Origin: Bacteroidota bacterium
GTDB taxonomy: Bacteria; Bacteroidota; Bacteroidia; B-17B0; Aurantibacillaceae
Length of the DNA: 64,000 bases
NCBI GenBank assembly: GCA_013816615.1
Contig: JACDED010000005.1
Span: 1-64,000 of the forward strand
Direction of reading: 5' to 3'
The translations under genes and the position numbers were made by a program. Of this stretch, positions 9,618 through 18,384 are shown piece after piece. The first letter of the stretch is position 1, and every line of letters begins with the position of its first letter. Under the pieces are notes generated by a model. It had not been told where the DNA came from, searched no databases, and saw only the letters and a list, made by a program, of their open reading frames with translations.

Positions 9618-9627
9618 TATTAAACAA

Positions 9628-10128
9628 ATGAAAAAAACAGTACTTATATTTTTATCTATTTTGATCATTGTTTCCTGCAATACTAAAACAGAGGTTGAAA
9701 ATCCGGAAGTTAAAAGCCATGTTGCCGACTCTATTTCAAAAGTGCAGCAAAAAATTGTTGTTGATTCTTTAAAAGCAAAAAATCCATTATTGATCCTGCC
9801 ACCGGATAGTAATTATACCGGGGAGTACGTAGATAAATATGACGGTGGTATTACTAAGTTTAAAGGCACTTTTCGTTTTGGAAAACGTCACGGCCAGTGG
9901 GTGTCTTTTTACCCAACAGGTATACCCTGGAGCGAATTACATTTTGATAAAGGGCTTCGCCATGGCATAAACGTTAGTTATTATGAAAACGGCAAAATAA
10001 GATATACTGGTATTTATAAGAATGATGTGCGCGACAGTGTTTGGTCGTATTACGATTCAATAGGAAATATTGCCGAGAAAGTTTTATTTAAGGATGATAA
10101 GATGGTAAAAAAATTACCTGCAAAGTGA
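9628..10128 (+). CDS. MORN-like repeat lipoprotein (YwqK-like)
   Basis: Lipoprotein signal MKKTVLIFLSILIIVSC; repeats GTFRFGKRHGQWVSFYPTG, YYENGKIRYTGIYKNDVRDSVW; start moved from 9595 to the ATG at 9628. Confidence 0.75.
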   Translation: MKKTVLIFLSILIIVSCNTKTEVENPEVKSHVADSISKVQQKIVVDSLKAKNPLLILPPDSNYTGEYVDKYDGGITKFKGTFRFGKRHGQWVSFYPTGIPWSELHFDKGLRHGINVSYYENGKIRYTGIYKNDVRDSVWSYYDSIGNIAEKVLFKDDKMVKKLPAK

Positions 10129-10130
10129 TT

Positions 10131-11135
10131 TTACTTTCCTGATTTACTGCCATCATAGGCCCATTTTAAATACACGGCACCCCAGGTAAAACCACCACCA
10201 AATGCAGCTAAAATAATATTGTCGCCTTTTTTAAGCTGTTTTTCGTAATCCCAAAGTAAAAGCGGTATAGTGCCAGCCGTTGTATTACCATAACGCTCAA
10301 TGTTCATCATTACTTTATCTGAACTAACACCCATACGTTGGGCAGTAGCATCTATAATGCGTTTATTGGCCTGGTGCGCGGCTAACCAGGTAACATCTTT
10401 ATCAGTAAGATTGTTCTTCTCCATTATTTTTGCACTCACCTCAGCCATATTATACACGGCGTGTTTAAAAACAGCCTGACCTTCCTGGTACACAAAATGC
10501 ATTTTATTATCAACCGTTTCGTGGCTTGCAGGTCTTAACGATCCACCGGCTTTCATATGTAAATGCGTGCAGCCGTTGCCGTCTGCATGTAAAATAAAAT
10601 CTTTTATACCAACATCTTCTGTAGTCGGCTCTAATAAAACAGCGCCTGCACCATCTCCAAAGATCACGCAGGTTGTTCTATCAGTATAATCAATAATGCG
10701 GCTCATCATATCTGCACCAACTACTACAACTTTTTTGTAGCGGCCAGATTCAATAAATTGAGTGCCTGTTGTAAGTGCATAAATAAAACCAGAGCAAGCT
10801 GCACCAAGATCAAAGCTCCAGGTGTTTTTTGCGCCAATTTTTGCTGCAATAAGATTTGCTGTAGCCGGAAAAACCATATCAGGTGTAACGGTTGCGCAAA
10901 TTAAAAGATCTATCTCGTTGGGATCAATGCCGCGTTTTTTACATAATAATTTTACGGCTTCGGCTCCCATATCGGAAGTAGCTTTATTAGGGTTATTCTC
11001 TAAATGACGTTGCTTAATACCCGTGCGCGTTGTGATCCATTCATCAGTAGTGTCGATTATTTTTTCAAGGTCGGCATTGGTTACAATGTTATCTGGTAAA
11101 AATCCTGCTACTGCTGTTATGGCGGCTCTGATCAT
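10131..11135 (-). CDS. fabH: Beta-ketoacyl-ACP synthase III
   Basis: TTDEWITTRTGIKQRH, DLGAACSGFIYAL, HQANKRIIDA, GNTTAGTIPL. Confidence 0.95.
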   Translation of the reverse strand: MIRAAITAVAGFLPDNIVTNADLEKIIDTTDEWITTRTGIKQRHLENNPNKATSDMGAEAVKLLCKKRGIDPNEIDLLICATVTPDMVFPATANLIAAKIGAKNTWSFDLGAACSGFIYALTTGTQFIESGRYKKVVVVGADMMSRIIDYTDRTTCVIFGDGAGAVLLEPTTEDVGIKDFILHADGNGCTHLHMKAGGSLRPASHETVDNKMHFVYQEGQAVFKHAVYNMAEVSAKIMEKNNLTDKDVTWLAAHQANKRIIDATAQRMGVSSDKVMMNIERYGNTTAGTIPLLLWDYEKQLKKGDNIILAAFGGGFTWGAVYLKWAYDGSKSGK

Positions 11136-12074
11136 TTATTGAAACGTTTGTTGTATTTTTTCTGTTAACTTAACATCTACAAGGTCTTTTGCTAATATTA
11201 AAGAATTTTTAAAAGCTAAAGGGGTTGAAATGCCATGGCAAATAATTACGTTAGAGTTTATTCCTAAAATTGGTGTTCCACCGTATAATTCATAATTAAA
11301 TTTATCAAAATATTCGTGCGATACTTTTAATTTTTTAGTTACAGTATAAAACGCTTCTGCCATTTTGAGCACTACGTTTCCAACAAAACCTTCACACACA
11401 ACAACGTCCGCAGAATCTTTAAAAAGATCGCCGCCTTCTATATTTCCAACAAAATTAAAATCTTTAGAATCTTTCATTAGCGAGTGTGTAGCCTGTGATA
11501 CTAAATTTCCTTTTTCCGGTTCTTCGCCAATATTTAACAAACCTACTCTTGGATTGTTTATTTTGTAGATCTCTTTTGCAAGAATGGATCCTAAGATACC
11601 AAATTGATAAAGCACATCTGGCTTGCAATCTGCATTAGTGCCAACATCTAATAACAATCCAAAACCGCCGTTTTCTTTTGGCAAAATGGAAGTGATGCAG
11701 GGACGAATAACACCCGGCACAGCCTTAACAGTGAACATAGAGCCCACAAGCATGGCACCAGTATTACCTGCGCTGATAAAAGCATCCAGCTGGGCTTCTT
11801 TTAATAATTTAAAACCTAAATTAATCGTGCTGTTTGGTTTTTGCGAAAAAGCTTTTGTAGGGTGCTCAGCCATTTCAATTACCTCAGTTGTATGAACGTA
11901 ATCAAAACTATCAGCATCTACATTATGCTTTTTAAAATATTCTTTGGCCATATTACTATCGCCAATTAAAACAAGTCGTGCGTGCGAGGGAAGTTCTTTT
12001 AATGCCAGAATAGCACCATCCAAACAATTGTTCGGAGCAAAATCACCACCTAAAATATCAAAGCCAATTTTCAT
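11136..12074 (-). CDS. plsX: Phosphate acyltransferase PlsX
   Basis: IGFDILGGDFAPNNCLDGA, SAGNTGAMLVGS, EGFVGNVVLK. Confidence 0.95.
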   Translation of the reverse strand: MKIGFDILGGDFAPNNCLDGAILALKELPSHARLVLIGDSNMAKEYFKKHNVDADSFDYVHTTEVIEMAEHPTKAFSQKPNSTINLGFKLLKEAQLDAFISAGNTGAMLVGSMFTVKAVPGVIRPCITSILPKENGGFGLLLDVGTNADCKPDVLYQFGILGSILAKEIYKINNPRVGLLNIGEEPEKGNLVSQATHSLMKDSKDFNFVGNIEGGDLFKDSADVVVCEGFVGNVVLKMAEAFYTVTKKLKVSHEYFDKFNYELYGGTPILGINSNVIICHGISTPLAFKNSLILAKDLVDVKLTEKIQQTFQ

Positions 12075-12166
12075 ATAATTATATCGTCAAATCGAAATTT
12101 TAACAAATTACAATAATACAATTTTATATGCTTAAAATCACCTGAAAAAGGCGATTTATTAATAAA

Positions 12167-13420
12167 TTAATTGTTGGGAAAATTAATCTCAATTTTAGCG
12201 CCGTTACTATTGGAAAAATGCACTTTTCCATCAATTTGTTCGGTTAAAGAGCGGATCAAAACAATACCTAAAGAACTGGTTTCCAAATCAGTATTAAAAT
12301 CTTTATTAAAGCCTAAACCCGAGTCTTTTACAGTGAGTAAAACCCCATTATTGGCATTTTTAATGCTTACCGAAAACTGTTTACCCTTGGTATCATCATT
12401 GTTAAGCCCGTATTTAATACTGTTTGTTACAATTTCGTTTAAAATAAGCCCCAATGGGATACATGTATTAATTGACAGGTTAATTGCTTCGTATTCTTCT
12501 TTGATCTGCACTTCTTCTAAAAGATTATAAGAGTTAAAAAGCTCGTTTATTAATTCGGAAGAATACTTACCAAAATTAATGGTTTTAAACTCCGGGTTTT
12601 TAAAAAGCATTTTATGTACCAGGGCCATGCTCATTATACGTGCTTTAGTTTCGCTTATAATTTGTTTTGCCTCGGCATTATTTACAGCGTCTTCCTGCAA
12701 ATTTAAAAGGCCCGAAATAATAGCTAAATTATTTTTTACGCGGTGATGCAATTCTGCGAGCAATACTTCTTTTTCTTTTAAAGAAACGTTTACTTCTTCT
12801 TTGGTTTTTTTAATGTCATCTATTTGATTAAGGATCTCTTTGTTTTGATTAAAAATAGTTTTGTTCAATAAAAAAGTTAACAACCCTGTAAGAAAAACTG
12901 AAAGAAAAACATTGTAATGCCATAGTACTTGCAACTGCGATGCGTCAAGGGTTTTTATCTGCCTCCCCGGATTATCCATTACCAAATTTAAAGTGAAGGA
13001 TAAAGCACATACTGAAAAATGAAAAATCGAACATTTATCAATTCGCGAAGGATTATTTAATAAAACGATACTTACTATTGCCGGAAAATAAAAAAGATAT
13101 GTGCCGGTTTCGGATGGATAATATTCGCCAATAAAAAATAAAGAGCAGTTAACATACACTGTAAATAAAGCAAAGGCAATGTTTACGTATTTTTTATAAC
13201 TTAAATAAATAGATATTAATGCTGTTGCCATAAACAGCAGTTCTATTTTTACAGGGAAACCAGCTTTTATATAAAACCAGTTGGTTAAGCCGATCAATAA
13301 AAAGAAGATAACTATAAGGTTTAAGAGATTAACGCTTTTAACACGCCTTCTGTCATGAAAAGATTGATCATCCCGCACTCCAAAATTAAGTATCCGAAAA
13401 AAGAGTGCTTTTAAGTTCAT
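12167..13420 (-). CDS. Membrane sensor histidine kinase (HisKA_2/HWE-like)
   Basis: Multi-TM N-terminus; LLAELHHRVKNNLAIISGLLNLQ phospho-acceptor; LNEIVTNSIKYG N-box; DSGLGF. Confidence 0.88.
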   Translation of the reverse strand: MNLKALFFRILNFGVRDDQSFHDRRRVKSVNLLNLIVIFFLLIGLTNWFYIKAGFPVKIELLFMATALISIYLSYKKYVNIAFALFTVYVNCSLFFIGEYYPSETGTYLFYFPAIVSIVLLNNPSRIDKCSIFHFSVCALSFTLNLVMDNPGRQIKTLDASQLQVLWHYNVFLSVFLTGLLTFLLNKTIFNQNKEILNQIDDIKKTKEEVNVSLKEKEVLLAELHHRVKNNLAIISGLLNLQEDAVNNAEAKQIISETKARIMSMALVHKMLFKNPEFKTINFGKYSSELINELFNSYNLLEEVQIKEEYEAINLSINTCIPLGLILNEIVTNSIKYGLNNDDTKGKQFSVSIKNANNGVLLTVKDSGLGFNKDFNTDLETSSLGIVLIRSLTEQIDGKVHFSNSNGAKIEINFPNN

Positions 13421-13455
13421 AAAATTTTGAAGGAGTTACTGTATGGTAAAAATAT

Positions 13456-13484
13456 AAAAAGCAGGTAATAGTTACCTGCTTTTT
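13456..13484. terminator. Hairpin AAAAAGCAGGTAA-TAG-TTACCTGCTTTTT
   Basis: Perfect 13-bp stem with T-run, just after rpmF. Confidence 0.85.
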
Positions 13485-13507
13485 AAAAAATATATAAAAT
13501 GTTATGC

Positions 13508-13690
13508 TTATGCTTTTTCCATAACTACTTTACCTTTATAGTAAAGTTTTCCTTCAAACCAGTGTGCACGGTGCATTAAGTGCGCCTCGCCAGTAGTTGA
13601 ATCTTTTGAGATTGTCATTGCAGTAGCTTTGTATGTTGCACGACGTGAGTCTCTGCGTGAACGGGATAGTTTTCGTTTTGGATTTGGCAT
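13508..13690 (-). CDS. rpmF: 50S ribosomal protein L32
   Basis: [22 protein letters not shown]...[18 protein letters not shown]. Confidence 0.93.
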   Translation of the reverse strand: MPNPKRKLSRSRRDSRRATYKATAMTISKDSTTGEAHLMHRAHWFEGKLYYKGKVVMEKA

Positions 13691-13701
13691 GATTTCTTAT
13701 T

Positions 13702-14238
13702 TTAATTTTTGTTGATCTTTTTTAATTTATTTAGTTGCTCCCATAAAGGGTTATTTTTATTTTCCTCTTCATCCGAATCGGAAGTTAAACTCTCCAGCTT
13801 ATCCTTTGTTTCGTAATCGCATATGAACTCCTCTTCATCAAGTTCGCATGGTACACGGCGCGCAGGAATTGCCAAAATAATGTATTCGTATAAATAGTGT
13901 GCAATATCAAATTCTTCATCTCCTTCTTCAATAACTAAAATTTCGTCATTGCTTTCTTCCGGATTTCCGAATTTAATTACCAGGTTCTCTTCTCCTTCAA
14001 TAGGAAAATCAAATCCTTTTAAACACCTGTCGCAATCAGTCTTTACAGTACCTTCAAAATTAAAAGTCATTTGCAACAAATGATTTTGTTTTGTTAGTAT
14101 TGCTGTAACGTCTATATCGCCACTTTGCACTTCACTATTTTCAATTCTACTAAAGAACGTGTCGTTTACTTTGAATTCATATTCGTGTAAACCAACGGGT
14201 AACCCTCCAAACTGTATAACATACTCACTCTTACCCAT
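13702..14238 (-). CDS. DUF177/YceD family protein
   Basis: CDRCLKGFDFPIEGEENLVIKFG, PARRVPCELD, CNPLWEQLNKLK-like C-terminus, upstream of rpmF; start set to MGKSEYVIQF because a TATATTTG box overlaps the longer ORF start. Confidence 0.85.
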   Translation of the reverse strand: MGKSEYVIQFGGLPVGLHEYEFKVNDTFFSRIENSEVQSGDIDVTAILTKQNHLLQMTFNFEGTVKTDCDRCLKGFDFPIEGEENLVIKFGNPEESNDEILVIEEGDEEFDIAHYLYEYIILAIPARRVPCELDEEEFICDYETKDKLESLTSDSDEEENKNNPLWEQLNKLKKINKN

Positions 14239-14259
14239 ACCTCTTTTTAAAAAGGACTG

Positions 14260-14267
14260 CAAATATA
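14260..14267 (-). promoter_or_regulatory. Putative -7 box TATATTTG for yceD-rpmF
   Basis: TAnnTTTG match. Confidence 0.5.
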
Positions 14268-14381
14268 GGTCTTTTGTTTGAGATTCAAAACTTTATTAAC
14301 AATTTAGGGTGCAAAAAGTGCTATTTTAGGCAAAAATATCATTTTTCAAGCATAAAAAAACCGGTTTCTTGGCTGATAAGA

Positions 14382-15104
14382 TCAACGTTTCTTAAACAAA
14401 AAATTAGGATTCTGGTCAATTAATTCATACCCCGGATTTTCCATCATTTCTTTTATAAATAATGCAGAACCGAATTTCATTTTTTTGGAAGAATCATCAA
14501 ACAAAACAAAACCTTTATTGATCAAATGCTTATCTATATTAATAAAGTCTTTCTTACATTGTTCATAGCTATGCCCCCCATCAATATATGCAAAACCAAT
14601 AGCCGGTAATTTTACCTTTCTGTCAAACAGGTCAATACATTCGTTTTTATTATTAATGCGATTAAAAAATTCGTCAGAAGTTAAAGCAACGGTATAAGGC
14701 AATTTTTCAGGGTGAAATAATTTCACAGCTTCCTGGTAATTGGCTTTTACATAATTCATAAAATCTTCTCTTTTTAGTGATGTATAGCCATCAAAATGAT
14801 CCTCAATTTTTCCGGTGTGATCATTAAACCCCTCGTAAACCCAGCAATCACAAGCATAAAGATCTGCACTACGCTTATGCTTTTTAATAAGATGAAGAAG
14901 TCCAACTGAAGAATGGCCGCCAAAACATCCAATTTCAAAAACGCAGCTGTTTTCGGGCATATTTTTAATAGCATGATCCATCAAAAATATATTACCATCT
15001 AATAACATATTTCCGCCTAACACCGAAGAACTTAAACGTTTAAAAAAAGGGTCGTTAATTCTTTTATACTTTGGCTTAAATAGTTGAGTTAAATCCATAT
15101 TCAA
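14382..15104 (-). CDS. Class I SAM-dependent methyltransferase (Methyltransf_24-like)
   Basis: CVFEIGCFGGHSSVGLLHL, FAYIDGGHSYEQCKKDF. Confidence 0.75.
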   Translation of the reverse strand: MNMDLTQLFKPKYKRINDPFFKRLSSSVLGGNMLLDGNIFLMDHAIKNMPENSCVFEIGCFGGHSSVGLLHLIKKHKRSADLYACDCWVYEGFNDHTGKIEDHFDGYTSLKREDFMNYVKANYQEAVKLFHPEKLPYTVALTSDEFFNRINNKNECIDLFDRKVKLPAIGFAYIDGGHSYEQCKKDFINIDKHLINKGFVLFDDSSKKMKFGSALFIKEMMENPGYELIDQNPNFLFKKR

Positions 15105-15126
15105 TTATAGGTAAATAAATTTCAAT

Positions 15127-15160
15127 AAAAAAGCCGTTTGGGCGTACCAAACAGCTTTTT
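15127..15160. terminator. Hairpin AAAAAAGCCGTTTGG...CCAAACAGCTTTTT
   Basis: Inverted repeat with T-run downstream of rpmH. Confidence 0.75.
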
Positions 15161-15182
15161 CAAATATTGAAAGAAAAATAGC

Positions 15183-15338
15183 TTATTTATGAGTTTTTTC
15201 GCTGCTAACAGTCAGTTTTTTACGTCCACGTGAACGTCTTGCTGCTATAACACGGCGACCGTTTGCTGATGCCATGCGCTCTCTGAATCCATGTTTGTTT
15301 TTTCTTTTACGTTGCGATGGTTGAAAGGTCCTTTTCAT
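15183..15338 (-). CDS. rpmH: 50S ribosomal protein L34
   Basis: Manual translation [51 protein letters not shown]; absent from the ORF track because short. Confidence 0.95.
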   Translation of the reverse strand: MKRTFQPSQRKRKNKHGFRERMASANGRRVIAARRSRGRKKLTVSSEKTHK

Positions 15339-15380
15339 GATATTAAATATTTATTGTTATTTACTTTTAAAAATGGAGTG

Positions 15381-15388
15381 CAAATATA
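15381..15388 (-). promoter_or_regulatory. Putative -7 box TATATTTG for rpmH
   Basis: CTATATTTGCA context shared with the yceD-rpmF promoter. Confidence 0.5.
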
Positions 15389-15500
15389 GAGGTAATTTTT
15401 GTTCCGACAAACTTTATTTAAAAATTGGCTGATTTTTACCTCATTTAATTACAATTTAATGACAAGATAAGCCATTTTATACATTAATTTTACAGTTTTT

Positions 15501-17342
15501 ATGGCAAAGCAAGAGCGCAGGGGCGCAGGCCCCAGTAATAGTGAGACAGACGATCTTCCAAAGGCAAAATTGACATTAGCTAATTTTAAGCGCTCCATGC
15601 GCCTTTTTGGCTATTTAGGCAAGCACAAGTGGAAATTTATACTTGGTATGTTCTTTTTAGTTGGCAGCGCTGGTGTGGGCCTTATTTTTCCAATGAAATC
15701 GGGGCAAATGCTTGGTTATTTAGCCGAAAATACAAAACCGGCCCCACAGGTAAGTGGTGAGTTAATGCAGATTGGCCTTGTATTATTAATTATTTTATTG
15801 GTTCAGGCGGCCTTTTCTTTTGGTCGCGTTTATTTATTTGCGCAGGTTACCGAAAACGTTTTAAAAGCCCTTCGGCAAGATACATTTAAGCGTTTGATAC
15901 AAATGCCCATGAGCTTTTTTTCGAAGAACCAGGTGGCAGAATTAAGCAGTAGAATGGCAACAGATATTACCGTTATCTCTGATGCGTTTACAATAAATAT
16001 TGCAGAATTAATTCGTCAAACAATTGTTGGCGTTGGCGGTTTAATCCTTTTGATCTGCACTACCGAATGGGCCATTACAAAATGGTTTCTTTTTATCATT
16101 CCACCACTAACAGTTGCGGCAATTTTATTTTCAAAAAAAATAAGAAAATTTTCAAAAACGTACCAGGAAAAAATTGCAGAATCAAATGTTGTTGTTGGCG
16201 AAGCATTAACCGGTATTACAAACGTAAAAACATTTACCAACGAAGAATATGAAATAAATAAATACGATAAGATCTCAGATACCATTCGCGAGTTTGGTTT
16301 AAAATATGGCATTTTCAGAGGTTTGTTCTTTTCATTTGTAATGGTGTTTGTTTTTGGATCTATCTTTTTTATTTTATGGCAAATGTTGTTTGCTTTAAAA
16401 GTAGATGGAACAATAACGGCCGAAGATTTTGGAACTTTTATGATGTTATCCTTATTTGTTGCAGGCTCTTTAGGGGGTTTGCCCGAACAGATCGCATCCA
16501 TACAACGCGCACTGGGTGCCACCGACAGGGTGTTTGAATTAATTGATGGTGATATTGAGAACATAGAATTTTTGAAAGATAATGTTGTTGCCAAACAAAC
16601 AAAAGGTGAAATTGAATTTAATTCGGTTTTATTTAACTACCCTTCCCGTCCCGATTTTAAAGTATTAAATAATGTTTCTTTTAAAGCAAATGCCGGCGAA
16701 ACTGTTGCCCTCGTAGGGTCCAGCGGTTCAGGTAAAACAACTATTGCTTCTTTAATATTACGTTTTTATGACCCAACAGGTGGAAGCATTGTAATTGACG
16801 GTATTGATTCACGCTCGATGTCGCTTACCGAATTAAGAAAAAAAATTGCCTTAGTACCGCAAGATGTAATTTTATTTGCGGGAACTATTAAAGATAATAT
16901 TGCATACGGAAAACCTAACGCAACAGATGCAGAGATTGAAGAAGCTGCGCGAAAAGCCAACGCATATAATTTTATAGAATCTTTTCCTGATAAATTTGCA
17001 ACGCTTGTAGGTGAAAGAGGTATACAGCTTAGTGGCGGACAAAGACAACGTATTGCTATTGCCCGTGCGGTTTTAAAAGACCCGAGCATTTTAATTTTAG
17101 ATGAAGCAACAAGTAGTTTAGATAGCGAAAGCGAACATTTGGTACAGGAAGCTTTGGATAAATTAATGGTAGGTCGTACCAGCATTGTAATAGCGCATAG
17201 GTTGGCAACAATAAGAAACGCCGATAAAATTGTTGTTCTTCAAAATGGCGCAGTACAGGAAGTTGGTCCGCACCAACAATTAATTCAAAACGAAAATGGT
17301 TTGTATCACAAACTAAGTAAAATGCAATTTGAATTAATTTAA
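15501..17342 (+). CDS. ABC transporter, fused permease/ATP-binding (MsbA/BmrA-like exporter)
   Basis: TM domain plus Walker A GSSGSGKTT, LSGGQRQR signature, ILILDEATSSLD. Confidence 0.92.
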   Translation: MAKQERRGAGPSNSETDDLPKAKLTLANFKRSMRLFGYLGKHKWKFILGMFFLVGSAGVGLIFPMKSGQMLGYLAENTKPAPQVSGELMQIGLVLLIILLVQAAFSFGRVYLFAQVTENVLKALRQDTFKRLIQMPMSFFSKNQVAELSSRMATDITVISDAFTINIAELIRQTIVGVGGLILLICTTEWAITKWFLFIIPPLTVAAILFSKKIRKFSKTYQEKIAESNVVVGEALTGITNVKTFTNEEYEINKYDKISDTIREFGLKYGIFRGLFFSFVMVFVFGSIFFILWQMLFALKVDGTITAEDFGTFMMLSLFVAGSLGGLPEQIASIQRALGATDRVFELIDGDIENIEFLKDNVVAKQTKGEIEFNSVLFNYPSRPDFKVLNNVSFKANAGETVALVGSSGSGKTTIASLILRFYDPTGGSIVIDGIDSRSMSLTELRKKIALVPQDVILFAGTIKDNIAYGKPNATDAEIEEAARKANAYNFIESFPDKFATLVGERGIQLSGGQRQRIAIARAVLKDPSILILDEATSSLDSESEHLVQEALDKLMVGRTSIVIAHRLATIRNADKIVVLQNGAVQEVGPHQQLIQNENGLYHKLSKMQFELI

Positions 17343-17350
17343 AATTAAAC

Positions 17351-17408
17351 TGTCATCCCGAGGAACCAGGGATCTAAAAACGAGATGCTTCCTTTCGTCA
17401 GCATGACA
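17351..17408. repeat. TGTCATCCCGAGG...CAGCATGACA interspersed palindrome
   Basis: Imperfect inverted repeat TGTCAT/ATGACA. Confidence 0.7.
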
Positions 17409-17434
17409 TGAAACAAAAAAATCAAAATTATTTT

Positions 17435-17616
17435 GGGCGCCTTAACGGGCTGCTACAGGCTCCGCTTCGCTACGGCTTTTTGCCTTAACAGGCAAAAGAG
17501 CTAAACCTTTCGCATCCCTGGCGCAAGATCCGGAACCTGCGCCAGGGATTGCAGCGGAAATCCTTTTTAGCTTTTTCAGCTAAAAAGATTGGAGCGTAAA
17601 GCCCGCTCGGGCGCCC
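17435..17616. repeat. Multi-hairpin interspersed element, complete copy
   Basis: Terminal GGGCGCC/GGCGCCC and CGGGCT/AGCCCG, plus three internal perfect hairpins (17478-17497, 17514-17549, 17563-17587). Confidence 0.85.
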
Positions 17617-17644
17617 ACATAATATAAAAAAGTGACTTTTAAAT

Positions 17645-18349
17645 TTAAAAATTAAACGCTTTTACGGTCTTATCTTCTAAAGAAAAATACTGCGTTGTAA
17701 TTTTTCTTTTTTCTGCAATGTACTTTGCATAAGCAGGAGAATAATTTTTACGCTCTGTGATTACAGCATCATAATTATCGTTTAAGCCAATTAAAAGCTC
17801 TGTAGTTTCGCGCACAGCAAAATCACCGCCTGATGAAGAGGATAAATAATCAACCAAATTATTTTTAACACAATAATCGGCAAACAAAGGATTTGATTTT
17901 TGGTTTACCATTATGCGCAGGCCACACACCTCAGCAATAGAGAGATCCAGCACATCGTCGAAAAAATAAGCTATTTCTTCGGGCTTAATATTTTCTTTTT
18001 CGCAAATAAAATTAAGCGCCGTTATTTTATCGGCTGCTTTTGAAAATGAATAATGAAAAGCTTCGCGTTTACAAAAATAAAAAGCTGTATCGTTCTTCTC
18101 ACCACTAATAATAGCAATTAAAGGCAATTTATCGTGCCGCATATAATGAGAATAGCGCAGTAAATTAGTTCCCATGCTATCTACTTCACTAAAATTACTA
18201 CTGCCACCATCTATCTTTTGCCCGTTATTAAAAACACCATCCCAATCAAAAATAAATGCTTTTATTCTGCTTAATTTATTTCGTAGTTCACGTACAGGTG
18301 TAACAAATTTGCCACCAATGTATGCGTATTTATTTTCAATTTCTTCCAT
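17645..18349 (-). CDS. HAD-superfamily KdsC-like phosphatase
   Basis: IKAFIFDWDGVFNNG, IAIISGEK, EEIAYFFDDVLDLS, GLRIMVNQ, GGDFAVRETTELLI. Confidence 0.75.
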   Translation of the reverse strand: MEEIENKYAYIGGKFVTPVRELRNKLSRIKAFIFDWDGVFNNGQKIDGGSSNFSEVDSMGTNLLRYSHYMRHDKLPLIAIISGEKNDTAFYFCKREAFHYSFSKAADKITALNFICEKENIKPEEIAYFFDDVLDLSIAEVCGLRIMVNQKSNPLFADYCVKNNLVDYLSSSSGGDFAVRETTELLIGLNDNYDAVITERKNYSPAYAKYIAEKRKITTQYFSLEDKTVKAFNF

Positions 18350-18355
18350 AAAAAA

Positions 18356-18373
18356 AAGCCCTTTTCAGGGCTT
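18356..18373. terminator. Hairpin AAGCCCT-TTTC-AGGGCTT
   Basis: 7-bp perfect stem between the two same-strand genes. Confidence 0.5.
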
Positions 18374-18384
18374 GTTATTTTAGA

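Noticed and set aside
9595-9627. Overlap of the polyprenyl synthase with the MORN lipoprotein ORF
   Set aside because: The lipoprotein signal begins at ATG 9628, after the 9617 stop; the overlap is a start-prediction artefact.
16016-17185. Minus-strand ORFs within the ABC exporter
   Set aside because: Antisense to Walker/ABC-signature coding sequence; no independent support.
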